Shown: piece after piece, positions 24,101-35,694 of the stretch | How positions within the stretch are numbered: the first letter of the stretch is position 1 | Layout of the letters: every line of letters begins with the position of its first letter | NCBI GenBank assembly: GCA_021014945.1 | Contig: MU266371.1 | Coordinates: 62,001 to 126,000 of the forward strand | Length of the DNA stretch: 64,000 bases | Direction of reading: 5' to 3' | DNA from: Leucogyrophana mollusca | Taxonomy: Eukaryota > Basidiomycota > Agaricomycetes > Boletales | Made by a program: the position numbers and the translations under genes | Notes under the pieces: model-generated | Told to the model about the DNA's origin: nothing | Database searches by the model: none | The model's input: the letters and a program-made list of their open reading frames with translations, nothing else

Positions 24101-25184
24101 CTGAGAGCAGCACGAACCGCCTTCGTAGCTTCATCAAGTTCTGCCACTCTCCCGATCTCAGCTGGAGGAGGTTCTGGCGCTGTGTTTGAGGATGGCTTAG
24201 TGCTCTCAGTGGTGGCAGGAAATGTGCCGAATGATGGGTCTTTAAGCAGCTTATGAGCCATCTGCTTGTCTCCGTTTGCTTGATCCCAAGCAGCTCGAAT
24301 GACAGGGTCAGCGCGCTCGGGATAGCCCATTTTGAAAATATTATAGGCTTTGTCGGATTGAGGTGTCTCTATCCGTTCCTCGGTAGCAGGGCGCTGTCCC
24401 CGTATGATGCGTGGCTTTGAAGGACCATCCAGTGAATGCCTGATATCCGGCATCGACTCCTCTGAGGATGTAGAAAGGCCACCTGTGCTCTGAGAAAGCT
24501 GATTGCGTCTATAACCGAGCCGCTGGATGTCCGGAGAGCCGGGCGCGTCTGCCGGTCCTTTGGACGTCGCGTCGAGCGGAGGCCCGCGGTTGATGCGTTT
24601 GCGGGGCGGGCCATCGTCTCCCATCCCCTCCACGTCTGACACCCGCCTTGTGTCGCCACCCCATGGTGGGCGCGTGAAATTAGGGTAGACGGGCGCGTTG
24701 TGGTTGACGAAGCCGCTTGACGCGGACAGTGGGTCGACCCGAGCCGCCTGTGAAGACTGACTCCATGGATTGGGCTGGCTAGGGCCCGCCATAGGAAAAC
24801 TATCGAACAAGTTCTGCGCAAAGGGTGGCTGATAATGCTGATAACCAGCATCCGGAGCAAGGGGGCTTGAGCTCGGCACGAGGACAGTTCCGTTAGACGA
24901 CGGAGCCCCGGGGAAGTAGCGCGATTGCATTGTCGCATCTCGCGACTGCAACGGCGGCGCAGGATACGACGGAAGGGATGTACCAAGGCTTCCTTTCACA
25001 GTGGTCACAGAGGTGGTAGCAGAACTTGCAGCATTCTGAGGAGCAGTCTTCTTGAACTTGAATTGGTCCAAGTTATTTTTCTAATGGGAAGACGACGACG
25101 GGCGCTTTGTGAGAAAACAAACGACAGCAGACAATTCCGAACAAAACTAACTCTAGAAGCCCCAGCGTCGCCGTCTACAGACAT
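21110..25184 (-). CDS. FUN30: Fun30/SMARCAD1-type SNF2 chromatin remodeller
   Basis: This is an SNF2-family ATPase of the Fun30/SMARCAD1/Fft group, which acts in heterochromatin silencing and DNA-end resection. The coding start is taken as the ATG at 25184 ([11 protein letters not shown]); its exon is spliced to [11 protein letters not shown]. The long N-terminal half is Ser/Pro-rich. It holds a CUE-like segment ([20 protein letters not shown]) and a helix-hairpin-helix-like region ([18 protein letters not shown]). The ATPase begins at [18 protein letters not shown], interrupted by an intron at the Walker A motif. It carries DEGH in place of DEAH ([11 protein letters not shown]), as in yeast Fun30, then [15 protein letters not shown] and the C-lobe [20 protein letters not shown]. 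The short acidic/Ser tail ends at 21110. About nine introns. Identification is firm. Confidence 0.94.
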
Positions 25185-25661
25185 TGGCGATAGCAATAAC
25201 TATGTGAAGGATGTATGAAAGGTGCAGGTGAAGCCAAGTTCTTGCCTGCAAGATGGTGGGAGAAGGACACAAGGACGACAGCCTTACAGTCAAGCAGTCG
25301 GAGAGTCAATGCATGTGGCACAAGAAAACTGTATTTTGCTAGCTAATAGACATGGGTGACGAAAGCTACAGGTGAAAGATATGTAAGAGGGCCTGCATCG
25401 TTACCAGATACCAGGGTACGACACTACTCCTGTTCGCAGCCTGTGCCGACGAAGGAGACGCGTTGCACTGGGTGGCATGCTCCACATGCGATAATCGACA
25501 TCGTTGAGGGAACAAAGGCATCCACAAGTACACACGACGTAGATTGTTGTCGCGATTACGAGGTTGGTGTTGAGAAGCTGCCATTAGACAGCAGAGACGA
25601 CACGTTTGTGTAACCGGGTACGTTGGCATAGCGGTCATGGCCATGTCGCCGTCGATATGCT
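25185..25661. other. Interval upstream of FUN30
   Basis: This interval separates the FUN30 start from the 3'-most exon of the uncertain gene next to it. It should contain the FUN30 promoter and 5' leader. I see no gene. Confidence 0.4.
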
Positions 25662-26102
25662 CTACTGATGTGGAACGTGCACTTGCAAACGTGGGGCAGA
25701 AAGAGTATGCAATGTATCGCGACAAGTCACGCTAGTTGAACACAGTTGACATGTAAACACATTGATATATGATCACATTGGGCACTACGTACCTAAAACC
25801 TGCTAGACATTCATCAGGGCTCACCATCCTCCCCAAAAGGACACAATATTCGTTGACGTATGGTCTGTCGAGGCCCGTGACGATGTCAGACGGCGCAAGG
25901 TCAAATGACACCCAGAGGATGAAATGCCGATGCTCTTCCTAATCCACGTTATCGATTCCGTGAAGTAGGCATCGCTCGGTTCGGGCTCCTGGATTTGCAG
26001 GTAGTTGGGGCATCCCAACGTCGCAAACTGGAGGCAGGTCGCAGATGCCAGGGCTTCGCGAAACCCAACGAGGTCGATTAACTCACCAGAAACATAGGTG
26101 CT
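25662..26102 (-). CDS. 3' exons of an unrecognised gene (tentative, 5' part unresolved)
   Basis: Three segments (26102-25912, 25864-25793, 25731-25662) join in phase with GT-AG introns of 47 and 61 nt. The 47-nt intron has a CTGAC branch-like site. They give about 110 residues ending in TAG, with protein-like sequence such as STYVSGELIDLVGFREALAS, CPNYLQIQEPEPSDAYFTES and NEYCVLLGRMVSPDECLAGF. I do not recognise the family. Upstream on this strand (26.1-27.0 kb) the sequence is pyrimidine-rich with splice-like words, and I could not build a credible 5' part. It could be a real small gene with a poorly resolved N-terminus or a decayed gene. Confidence 0.33.
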
Positions 26103-27006
26103 CTAACGGCCCTCACCGAAAAAAAACGCTGAAGAGAAACGTGCGAAGCGAGGGCAGAGCGCATCTAAAGTGAACACAATGAAAACACCACCGTAGACAA
26201 AGAGGCTGGGGCGAGTAATTCGCCAGTGCCAGCATAAGACAACCAGACGAACGAAAGCCAGAGAAACGGGTATGTTTTGTGCAAAATATACCTGTGAACA
26301 GTAACAGAAGAGTGGATCATGCAAGGAAAAGCGGGGAAAAACCAGATGAAAAAGAAAAAGTACAGCACAAGAAAATATCACCTAAACCGGCTGAGACATA
26401 AAACGGCACCTTTGAGAGGGCCCACGCACCGAGAGATTCTATCGGTGTGAAGATGCAGCTCAACCAACCAAGTATGCACTACCGACGCACCAATGGCCTA
26501 GATCGCAAGACGCAGAAAAGTGGAATAATCGGCGAAGAAAACGCACAACTGCTACTCTGGCATGAAAAAGGCTCCTGGTCAGAGTGAAATACATCAGAGC
26601 CCCCCAGGAGGTCACATAAAATCACAGAAAATGTCCTACAGAAGGTAAAAAGCGTTTCAGACAGCAAAACGGATGGGGCTGGCTTATCAATGCCCATCGA
26701 TGTGCTACGTTGAAAAGATTGTGCACCAAAACACCAGCAAAAAATCAGCAAGCAAGGTAGAAGGGTCTTACAAGATATCGCATACAACGGAGAATGAAAA
26801 ACAACCTTTTGTGGGATAGAAATGGGGAGAGTCATAAGTGTGAGATGATGGTGGTTCGTGTCCAAGTTTGTGGCTCTGCTTATTCGGAGCTTTGGCTGTC
26901 GAGGAACTTGCCGAGCGCAGCACCAACCCTGCATAGTCGGCACTGGCCGAGCTGTCATTGGCGTTGAATCTCCAGCGAGCGCCGTTCTCTTTTCGCTTCA
27001 CCTATC
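26103..27006. other. Interval between the tentative gene and the SLC25-like gene
   Basis: This 0.9-kb interval is strongly pyrimidine-rich when read on the minus strand. Hydrophobic open frames there are probably a consequence of T/C-rich composition. It may hold 5' exons or the leader of the tentative minus-strand gene as well as the promoter of the carrier gene. Nothing firmer can be said. Confidence 0.35.
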
Positions 27007-28206
27007 ATGCTAGGCTTCGTAGATTCGCTCTTGCTCTTGTCGTCGCTGGGCTTCTCTCTCGCGCTCTTGGTGCCCTTGACTGGCGCCTTGGTTCGTTTCA
27101 GAGCTCACTACAATCCGAAAGGCCTCCAACTCGACCCGGAGGGCGATGTGCAGCCTCATACAGGCCCTGTTATCTCGTCTTTCTGGGGAATGTTGAGGAG
27201 GGTGTATAGATTGGAGGTGCGTTCATTGGCTACGACGTTGCAATAACACTTGACGAATAAATTACCGCCAGGGATGGCCGGGACTGTACAAGGGATTGAG
27301 TGCGTCTAATATGAACTGCGCCCGAGCTCACTGCACTCACCTTTGCTTCACCAGTGCCTACTTTGCTGTCGACACTGCTTATCACGATGTTCTTGTTGGC
27401 AATCCTTGACGATAAGCAGCTTCGCCCTCACGGGTCTTACACCGCACCACGAACCGGCGCGCTCGGGATGCTCGCTTACAGCCTCTTCACAATGCTGGTC
27501 TCCCTTCCCCAAGTAATCATCGCTGACCGGTCAGTACATCTCACCCTTGTCCTTCGCATCCCATAAGACTGAACGTTCTCCGCCCCAAGTGCAATCACAA
27601 CCCCTCACAAATTGCCCTACTTCAATGCGATCTACTCTCTGCGCATCCTCCTGACGCCCACGGAGCGTACGCGCCCTTGGATCCTCTACCTCACGCCTGG
27701 CCTCCTCGCCGCCCAGGTCATGCATATCGCTTACGTCGTCCTTGGCCTCCGTTCCATCCGTCAACTTCTCATTCCTGGAATTGCAAGTGGCAGCATCACC
27801 CGCTGGGAAGACGTCTCTATGGTCAGGCTCAGCATTTTCTTCGTCATCGCGCTGTTGAGCACCGCTATTCTCGCCCCGCTCGAAGTCGTTTCAATCCGAC
27901 TCGCTATCCAGCGGAACCACGCCGTGCCAGAGTTCAACTCCATCTCACAGGAGGAAGACGGTGACGCGGAGGAGGTCGCGGAATACTCTGGCACAGAGGA
28001 AGATGTCATTGGGTCCGTGTAGTTTTGTTTTCATCTCCTGTCATTGCGACTCAAACCCGTTTTGAAACAGCCTGAGGACGGAGAGGGAGCCATACATCGG
28101 TCTCGCCGATTGTGTGAAGAGGATTATCGATGAGGAGGGATGGGGTGCTCTCTACCGGGCCTGGTGGTTGACGATGCTGGGAACTCTTGGCGGTGCGTTT
28201 TCCTAA
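27007..28206 (+). CDS. Mitochondrial carrier (SLC25)-like membrane protein
   Basis: This resembles the SLC25 carrier fold in a divergent form. Five exons (27007-27216, 27272-27299, 27355-27529, 27590-28018, 28071-28206) join in phase to 325 residues. Two carrier-type matrix-helix signatures are visible: RVYRLEGWPGLYKGLMPTLL in the first repeat and KRIIDEEGWGALYRAWWLT near the C-terminus. An intact PxExxxxR-like motif is in APLEVVSIRLAIQR; the first repeat has a degenerate counterpart (VPLTGALVRFR). The EGW-LY-G spacing is the feature that ties it to the family. The 28-nt exon 2 is easily missed. Substrate and even organelle are unknown; some divergent members act outside mitochondria. Confidence 0.78.
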
Positions 28207-28552
28207 GTCTGCTGAGCGAGCTGCGCGCGGGGAACGGAGATCCGCCACAATTTCTCCTTGCAGACGGCGTCGCACGTTCTATGTTACCACTTCTCACCAA
28301 TGTAACCGGATTGTCAACTGTTTGAAAATACGAAGATGTCTTACTTCCATCCTCTGTCCTGCCAAGCCAGTGTCTCCATTCACCGAACATTCCTCAGAAG
28401 AACTTTCCATGTTGATCCAACGCAAGCTCCGTCTGTTCACACAAGTAGCCCAAGGCCTAGTAGGGCGCCCGAAGGACTGATCCACGCGCCTCGGTGTCTT
28501 GGCGCTCAATCGAACGAAAAATTTCGGCGTAGAAGTTACATCGCAATGAGTA
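28207..28552. other. Convergent intergenic interval
   Basis: This 346-bp interval lies between the stops of the carrier gene (+) and the GLTSCR gene (-). It should be 3' UTR sequence, and I see no gene. Confidence 0.5.
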
Positions 28553-29920
28553 TTATCCGGTCCCATGGGTACTACCATTGACTGCCTGCTGTTGGGTATC
28601 TGCAGTGTTAGGGGTCACCGGAGAGCTAGCACTCGGCTGACTGGGTGCTGTTGACCCAGACCCCCCTCCCCTCGATAACGCAGAATTCAGTAGGAAAGCC
28701 AGCCCGCTCATTTGCGCTGACTGAAGCAGCGAAACATTGATTTCCAAGCTAAGCATTGAGCCATTGGCAGTCGATCCTCTAAGCACCGCTGGGGGCTGCG
28801 GCTGGCCTGCTGGAGGAAGTGAAGCTGCTGGAATAGGGACGATGCCGAGAGCGTGCAGTGCAGAAAGTGAGGTTACAGGCAGTTGAACAGGAATGAATCC
28901 CGTAGCAGGGGTATAGCTCGTTGCTTGTGCGACCGGCGTTGTGGCATAGAACGTGGATGTAGTGGCACCTTGGGAGGACGCGTTGTAAGGCTGGGTGTAT
29001 GCGTATGGATAGGTTCGATAATACTGGGCTTGCGATGGTTGCGGATAGTAAGACGGTCGAGGTGTGGGCGTGCTGGCGACTCGCTTCTCTCTCTGTAGTG
29101 CGTCCAACTCGTTTCGTGCATTTCGTAGCTCAGTGCTGACGGACGCCGTTTCACTGCGCTCGGCTTCTAACACATACTGGGCAAGTACGTAGGCTTGGTC
29201 GTCCGGTGAAGGTCGCTATAAGAATCCAGTTCATTGGAGGGCACTGGCGAAAAGTCTGCTGGACTCACCTTTCCTGAGCTCTGCTTTACGCGTTTGAATC
29301 GCTCCTGAAGAGCTCTGTATCGACGATGACACTCCAAAGCAAATTTAGTTTCTGTAAATACCAACATGAACTATGGATCTTGAATGCTAGAGGAAACCAC
29401 CAACCTGCGATTTCGTTCTGTACAGGTGCCTTCCCCTTCCCCTTGTCACCCCTCGGATGTATAATTTCGTCTAGGTCTTCCGAGGGCTGTTGGAATACAT
29501 GGTATGGCAGAAGTCTATTGACAACGTCAACAGCGTCTGTGAATGGTGTATCCACGTCTGGATACAGAACAGCGACATGGTCTGCAGTGAGACATGAAGC
29601 GAATCTTGATCAAGTATGAGCCTTGAGGCCACGGAACAAAACTCCGCGACATACCCCGCCGCAGTCTCTTTCATCACTTGCAGTTCTTCATCTGTCCTCT
29701 TTCTCCGCAAGGCAGCGGGCTTATCTGACGGTCCTGCATCCAGAGGGGTAGGGTGAGAGCTGGGATACCTTGACGGGCCTGCAACGGGCGACTGGGACGC
29801 TAGGGCGCCAAAATTCTGCACCGGAGCAACATACGAAGCCGCAGATGTATTTTTCGGTTCTTGTGCGACTGGCTGGACTGGAAAAGTGTGCACAGAGAAA
29901 GAGCCCAGCGGATTGAACAT
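28553..29920 (-). CDS. GLTSCR (BICRA-like) domain protein
   Basis: The protein has the conserved GLTSCR domain found in human BICRA/BICRAL, subunits of the non-canonical BAF chromatin remodeller. The start is the ATG at 29920 (MFNPLGSFSVH), followed by about 75 residues of Ser/Pro-rich sequence. The domain spans the next exons: EELQVMKETAAGYVAEFCSV, then LYPDVDTPFTDAVDVVNRLL and PYHVFQQPSEDLDEI, then ETKFALECHRRYRALQERFK. The last 190 residues are low-complexity, with Tyr/Pro/Gln runs (YYPQPSQAQYYRTYPYAY) and Ser/Thr-rich sequence. At least four short introns. Domain assignment is good; membership in a fungal SWI/SNF complex is inferred from the animal family. Confidence 0.8.
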
Positions 29921-30039
29921 TTCTTTTCGTTTGTTGTGTTTGTTATGCTTTGCGTTATTGCAATCCTCGTGACCGCGTGAATGGGGCGCGTGGCTTTAGG
30001 GCAAGTAGATTGCTTGACAATGTACTATACAACGAAGGA

Positions 30040-32486
30040 TTACACGAGGAAAAAGGCCTCACAAGATCCCAAATGGGCCTCGGTAGGAGCGGAAGGCTTG
30101 GGTACTAGCAGGATGGCCTTCAGCTTCTTCAAATAGTCCGACGCCAGCGCAACTTCCTCTGCATTGCTCTGTGCTACCCTCTCAAGATACTCCTTCGCAA
30201 GCAAAAGATCACCGCCAGTGGTAGTCATGTGATGGCGGGCGACATAGATACTGGACTTGGCGTAGTCCTGCACGGGACGTTCTAAGGGAGAACGTCGGTC
30301 ACAGAGGACATATGTAAGATGAGAAGAGCTCACCCTCTATACGGCAGACCTCCACCACTCGTCTGTGGTACGCGGCAGCATCAGCTGGTTCATTCAGGTC
30401 CTCATGTAGCTTGGCTAATTTTAGGTTAATGGTGGACTCGCGTGGATCAGCACCAAGCAAAGCGCGTTTATGGCATTCTACAGCCTCCCGGAGTCTGATA
30501 TGCACACGGATGAGAAAGGTCAATGTAGACTTTGCAAAGCGACCAACCGCCCAAGTTCTTCATAGCACGAGCCTTGGGCTTGCCAGAGCCGTACATCGTA
30601 TGGTCTATTCAAAGAATTAATCATTGATCACTTATGCATGAAAGGGAGCCTTTACCTCAGAGCGGTGGCATGCTGGTAGTAATGCAAAGCGTACTGATGC
30701 ATGCTCAGAAGTTCGTAAGCTTGCCCAAGACCGTACCAAGCTCTGTAATCCTTTCTGTTGACATCTGAGGTAACCACAGTGTGAGTATAGCAGTGGCAGT
30801 GGCAGCTCCTGCTAGACGGACCCACTGCTCGACGGTAGGCTTCGATGGCTGCGTGCGAGTTCTTCATCTCGACGTATTCATGGCCCATCAGGGTCCACGC
30901 TGATAAGTACGTCCGGTCCAGTTCGGTAGCCCTCCTAAAATACTTCACCGCCTTTTCATGTTCAGCCCGAAGTGAATAGTGATTACCTGTAGAAATTCAA
31001 TGGTTTGTTCGCGATGTAGGTGTCGACATCAAGACTGACCAACTAGGCAACAAACTTCCGGTCGGTCTTTATCCAACTCAAGGAACTCGTGTGCGAGCCG
31101 GGATAACTTCAGCCTGTTTTCCGTGACGTAGAGTATGTTCGAATAGACGTCAATGTTGTCGATACGATAGGGATCCAGCGCCAATATTTTTTCGAATTGT
31201 TTTTCTGCCTGGCCAAAATCTTCACGACACTTTAGCTATGAGATATTGTGGGGATCACAGACGGGGCTTCCATACCATGCAAATGGTACAGGACGCATGC
31301 ACGGAGGCTCATCACCCAAGGGCTGCCTTTGAAGAAGTCGTCAGTCAGAAGATGATCGCACATGGCCAGCTCATTCTCCGTAGGGCTATGAAGTTCATTC
31401 ATAGTTTTGATCTGGAACATCTGCACTAGCGGGTGGTCTCCGGACAACGGAATTAAGGGTAAAAGTGAAGACATCTGATATCATCGGTCAATTTAGGCAC
31501 CTTGGTTCATGGGGAAAGTTCACCTCTTCCCCGTCCCCTACACAGTTACCAAAGAGCGTCCACGCTGACCAATTCCATGGGTAGCCACTGATAGAAAGTA
31601 TGATACTTTCTATCGCTTCTTCCCTACGAGAAAGTCGTGAAAGGAATAGGGCTTTTCTGCGGATAAATCGGCGTTATTGATCTGGGTGCGGAGGGGGTAG
31701 GCAAACTCACAAAAAGAGAAGCCAAGGATCAGTGGCGTTCTTCACCATGCCAAGTAGCTCGAGGAGAGAACGATTGATGGGTATGGGAGGCTGTTTACGA
31801 TCATCTACACACGAAAATCGTGCCTTCTACAGTCAAAAATTGCTGTGGCAAAAACTATCGTTCACTTGCCGCAAAGCTTATACCAATCGCGCAGAGCTTT
31901 CTTCTCTGTTGCCTTTGCGATTCGTTACAGATGTGATGATTAGGTCTCATCCGGCGGGACGTACCAAATACTGGCTGTAGATGGATAGAAACCGTGCCTT
32001 GGCACTCTTACAGTCGCGCAAGGTGTGTACAGCGCGAGAAAATTCTTTCGACGCAACATAGGCCTGTGCAACAGATAGTGACGCCTCGTCACGACTTTCC
32101 CACTCAATTTCTTGGATGCGTAGGTCGGGCGGATTCGAATCTATCGGAGGGACACGGGGCTGGCCAGCGGGCGTCGATGGAACACTGAGCCCGCCTCCTG
32201 GTGCAGGGGAAGGATCCGCAAAGGAGATAGACGGCCGGGGGGATCGAGAGCGAGCTGGAGTTGAGGTGGAAAATGTTGACGCGGGATCAGAGAGAAGCGC
32301 TTCCCGTCTGCTGGGCGGAATAGACAGCAGTAATTCTGATGACCTGATAACCACCACGTTTCCGGGATCAAAGATCCATTATCCACTTGAGGGTAACACG
32401 ACCCACCATCTGGATGCTGCAGAGAGCCCTCGATCGGAACAATCGCGTACCGAATGCCGCAGGGCGTTCACAAGGCGGGAGTCCAT
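30040..32486 (-). CDS. CDC23: Anaphase-promoting complex subunit 8 (Cdc23/Apc8)
   Basis: This is a TPR scaffold subunit of the APC/C ubiquitin ligase, which binds activator IR tails and drives exit from mitosis. The start is the ATG at 32486 ([20 protein letters not shown]). Exon 1 ends at 32407 and splices in phase to [20 protein letters not shown], the start of the Apc8 N-terminal domain. About 55 residues of Ser/Pro-rich sequence follow before the TPR array. Clear repeats include [40 protein letters not shown] and [20 protein letters not shown]. The end (residues up to GSCEAFFLV) is at 30040. About nine short introns. The combination of the N-terminal domain and the TPRs separates it from Cdc16 and Cdc27. 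Confidence 0.93.
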
Positions 32487-33100
32487 CGGTAGCTGCCACG
32501 AATGGGATCGTGTCCTCGGCCTCGCGGTGGACGTTGGAAGCGAACAACTCAAACGCGCCAAGGAGCTGACAGGTTACACAATAGTTCACCGCCTCTTGTC
32601 AGAGATCTGAGCACAGCCAAGCTCGAAGTTTTAACAAGTTACGACAGTCGCGTTAATTTCTGGATGCGTTTGTCTTCGAGAAATTCGAGAAACAAACAAA
32701 AGGGTGGCCAGCGCTCGGAAAATCGAATGAAGCACTATGGCGCAGTCCGATAATCTCACGTAGAATCGCGTCGCGAGCGAGGTAGACGGAGAATCGGAAT
32801 GTAGATGCTGGCAGGTTCCAAGGCATTCAGTGTAGGCGTCCATATCCTTGGACAGTCGCGTACCACGAGATTCCCACGCTTCCTAGTAGTATCCCAATCG
32901 GGCAACCAGCCTTGTCCTGCAACCACTGGCACGACCGTACCTAGCCGTGGCTGCAGGTCCTCATTCCGATTGTCTTGGACGCGCTTAAGCACGGTCCACA
33001 AAGCCGATATTCCCTTTCATCTCATACTCGGCCGCAGCCCAAGCGTTTCACAGCGCCTGTGATTTTTAGGCAGTTCGCTCATCAACCTTGGTGGCGTCCA
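32487..33100. promoter_or_regulatory. Divergent upstream region CDC23 / ALG14
   Basis: This 614-bp interval lies between divergent start codons. It should carry both promoters and leaders. The ALG14 frame stays open upstream of the chosen ATG to about 32975, but the residues there do not look like ALG14. No TATA box stands out. Confidence 0.45.
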
Positions 33101-34058
33101 ATGAGCATGGCCTTTGCTAGCTTTTCCATCTGTCTGATTGTGCTGGCACTCACTGTGAGGACCTACGCAGTCATCTCCGGACATACCCGTCGCCCAAAGC
33201 TGTCTGGGCGGACTGTTTCAAATCCAGCTACACGCAGCCTGGCAATTTTCCTGGGTTCAGGTGATTTGTCATTGGTTATATCTGCACTGGTCACGCTTGA
33301 CCCTGATATGATTAGGTGGCCATACCAGCGAAGCTATGATGCTTGCTTCCGCTTTGGACTTTTCCCGCTACTCCCCACGGATTTACGTGGTCAGCGAAGG
33401 TGACACTCTCAGTGCACAGAAGGCTGCAACATTAGAACAACTAAAAGCCGCCGATGCTTCCTCGCCGAATGTTCGCGGTTCAACTCATTTACCTACACCC
33501 CGTGTCAAACCTCTGACGAGCCCATGTCCACAGGGACAGATGAGAAAACAATATAAGCTTGAAATGATTCCTCGCGCGCGCCGTGTACACCAATCGCTCC
33601 TCACGACTGCGCCCACTGCGATCCTATCTCTGTTATCCTGTATTTATCTTGTATCCATCAAACCGCTTCTCAGGAAAGGAGCTTTCCGACAACCATTTGC
33701 AGACGTTCTGATATTGAATGGCCCCGGAACTTGTGTCATTCTATGTGTAGCTGTTCTCCTCAATCAAGTAAGTTCTAGATTTTCGATATATCCCTCTTTC
33801 GAAACCCTGATTGAAAACGCTATACTGACAGCTTATTGGATTACCGAGTCCCCGAGTGATATACGTTGAATCTTTCGCCCGCGTTCGGTCACTATCTCTT
33901 TCGGGAAAATTGCTGCATCATATAGTCGATCGGTATGTCTTGGCAGATGGTCATCCTCCGTTGATATCTGAGTATCTCGCATTTTAAGTTTTGTCGTACA
34001 ATGGCCGGACCTTGTACAGCGTGGTGGCAGGGAGGAATGTCACGGGTGGTTGGTTTAG
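33101..34058 (+). CDS. ALG14: UDP-GlcNAc transferase subunit ALG14
   Basis: ALG14 anchors ALG13 at the ER membrane and with it adds the second GlcNAc to the dolichol-linked oligosaccharide in N-glycan synthesis. Four exons (33101-33260, 33316-33767, 33832-33932, 33989-34058) join in phase to 260 residues. An N-terminal membrane anchor (FASFSICLIVLALTVRTYAV) is followed by FLGSGGHTSEAMML, the Gly-rich substrate-facing motif, created across the first intron. Next come YSPRIYVVSEGDTLSA, NGPGTCVILCVAVLL, PSPRVIYVESFARVRSLSLS and FVVQWPDL near the C-terminus. No single open frame shows the gene, so it is easy to miss. The ATG at 33107 is an alternative start two codons downstream. Confidence 0.94.
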
Positions 34059-34757
34059 CTTAGCATGAACGCGATAGCAGTGCTAGCGTATTATCCTCTT
34101 CATTCCAATGATACGGGAGGGTAACGGGGCCATCGTATTTCGAGCGCTTGCTTGTGAGATATCCTTATCATCAGTACGAGAGCTCTCCATATTCCTGCAT
34201 TTGTTTGACCCTTAGATGTCGTGTGCAGCGCGTGTTTACAGTACTCCCCTCTAAACCAAGTCCGGCTATGAGGATACGTCTCTTGGAATGTTCTCTTCGC
34301 CGGCTTCGGCTCCCATTGACAGGGCACAACAAACACTGGAATGAGAAACAATGATGTCAAAGACCAAGCTATTCGCTTCCTGAAACCTGCGCTCTTGGCA
34401 ATCCCCCAGAGTATGTAACCTTGGCGAGATTTCGTGGGGGGCCCAGATGGCCAATCGCTCAGAGATTACAGGAATCGTAGGTTCTAGGACCCCGAGTTGC
34501 CCCTTGCTATTGTGTCCAATGACTTGCTTGAATCTAAAGCTCTGGTGTTGAATCTTCGGGAAGTGCCCCAGTAGGAAGCACATTGCTATCAGCTGATGCT
34601 GGTGGCTTGGCTCATTGTCATGAGCCATGAGCCTAGAATCATGTCCAACTGGGCCAGCTGGCAGATTATTTTGAAGACGAGTACAAGACGTTAAACTCGC
34701 CAAGTTCAACACTACAAAAGTCAGTTGTCCTATAACATGCGAGCGTTCGTGGATACC
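34059..34757. other. Convergent intergenic interval ALG14 / U2AF1
   Basis: This 0.7-kb interval lies between two stops. The open frames here have no recognisable product or coding-like composition. It should hold two 3' UTRs. Confidence 0.45.
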
Positions 34758-35694
34758 CTACTTCCTCGTCCAACGATCTTCCCCATTACCGCCACCCCTT
34801 CTTGATGGGCTCGCACTACGGCCTCGGCCCCCTTCTCTCTTGGTTGGTTCCCACCCCCCACCGCCGCCTTCGGTCTTGGCGGGATTGAGTCTCCTTTCGA
34901 TCCTTTGCCCAGCACGCAAGGACGATACGAGTTCTTTTGATGCGAGTCGCAGATGCATGAAATTGCAAAATCCGCCTCGGTTACATTCGCCATTTTCGTT
35001 CTGGCGGCAACAGGCTTCCCGGAAATCGGTCACTGGCGAAAGTTCCGCGTACAACGGACGGCCTAAGGTGTAATAAGAAAGATGGCGATCGGATCAGCCC
35101 CAAGGAACAATTCAATTCAAAGCGCCACAAAGTCACACACCTGCGTACCACCGATCATTCAAGTTATCGACTGCGGCCTGTGCCTCAGTCTCCCACTCGT
35201 ACCGTGCGTAGACGTTGCCGATCAGATGGTCGCCGACGTTGTCGCAAACCTACCCCGTGTTAGTTGGCTCCATTGCGACCGGAAATGAGAAGATCTCCGC
35301 TCACATGCAACTCGAGCAGGTGTCCAAACTTTGCGAGCTCGCAGTAAAGATCCTCATAAACCGCATCAAACCCCTCTTGGAGCTCAAGCTCGGTCAGCTT
35401 GCAGACCGGGTCATGGGCCGGGTTGTGATATACATTTGGCAACAAGATAGTCTGTGAGAAGGGTGGTCTGATGTGTTTTCGGGAGCACCGGTCCCCGTGC
35501 CTACAAGCACCGATCTACGAGCCACAGAAAAACTGTATAAGATTACGCCGAGAGGTCAAAAAGCAAGTGGACGTGCCTTGTAATAGAACGAACAATTGAC
35601 GCGATCCTGCTCTGTTCCGAAGATATTTGCCTGAAAGAGTCTGTCAAAGGGCAGGACTGGTGCTTTAACAGTTACTCACCAGATGCGAAGCCAT
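34758..35694 (-). CDS. U2AF1: U2 snRNP auxiliary factor small subunit (U2AF35)
   Basis: This is the splicing factor that recognises the AG at 3' splice sites as partner of the large U2AF subunit. Five exons (35694-35680, 35630-35577, 35514-35305, 35249-35141, 35062-34758) give 230 residues. The two CCCH zinc fingers are intact: [21 protein letters not shown] and ACCRQNENGECNRGGFCNFM-H. Between them is the UHM-type RRM (DNVGDHLIGNVYARYEWETE). The C-terminal tail is short, Gly/Arg-rich, without a long RS domain (RGRSASPSRRGGG). Intron 2 (35515-35576) begins with GC rather than GT, an apparent GC-AG intron. It is required to keep the frame through the first zinc finger. Identification is firm. 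Confidence 0.95.

Noticed and set aside
26103..26381. Hydrophobic minus-strand frame that looks like a membrane protein
   Set aside because: The sequence is simply T/C-rich on that strand, which yields hydrophobic residues in all frames; no start codon or conserved motif.
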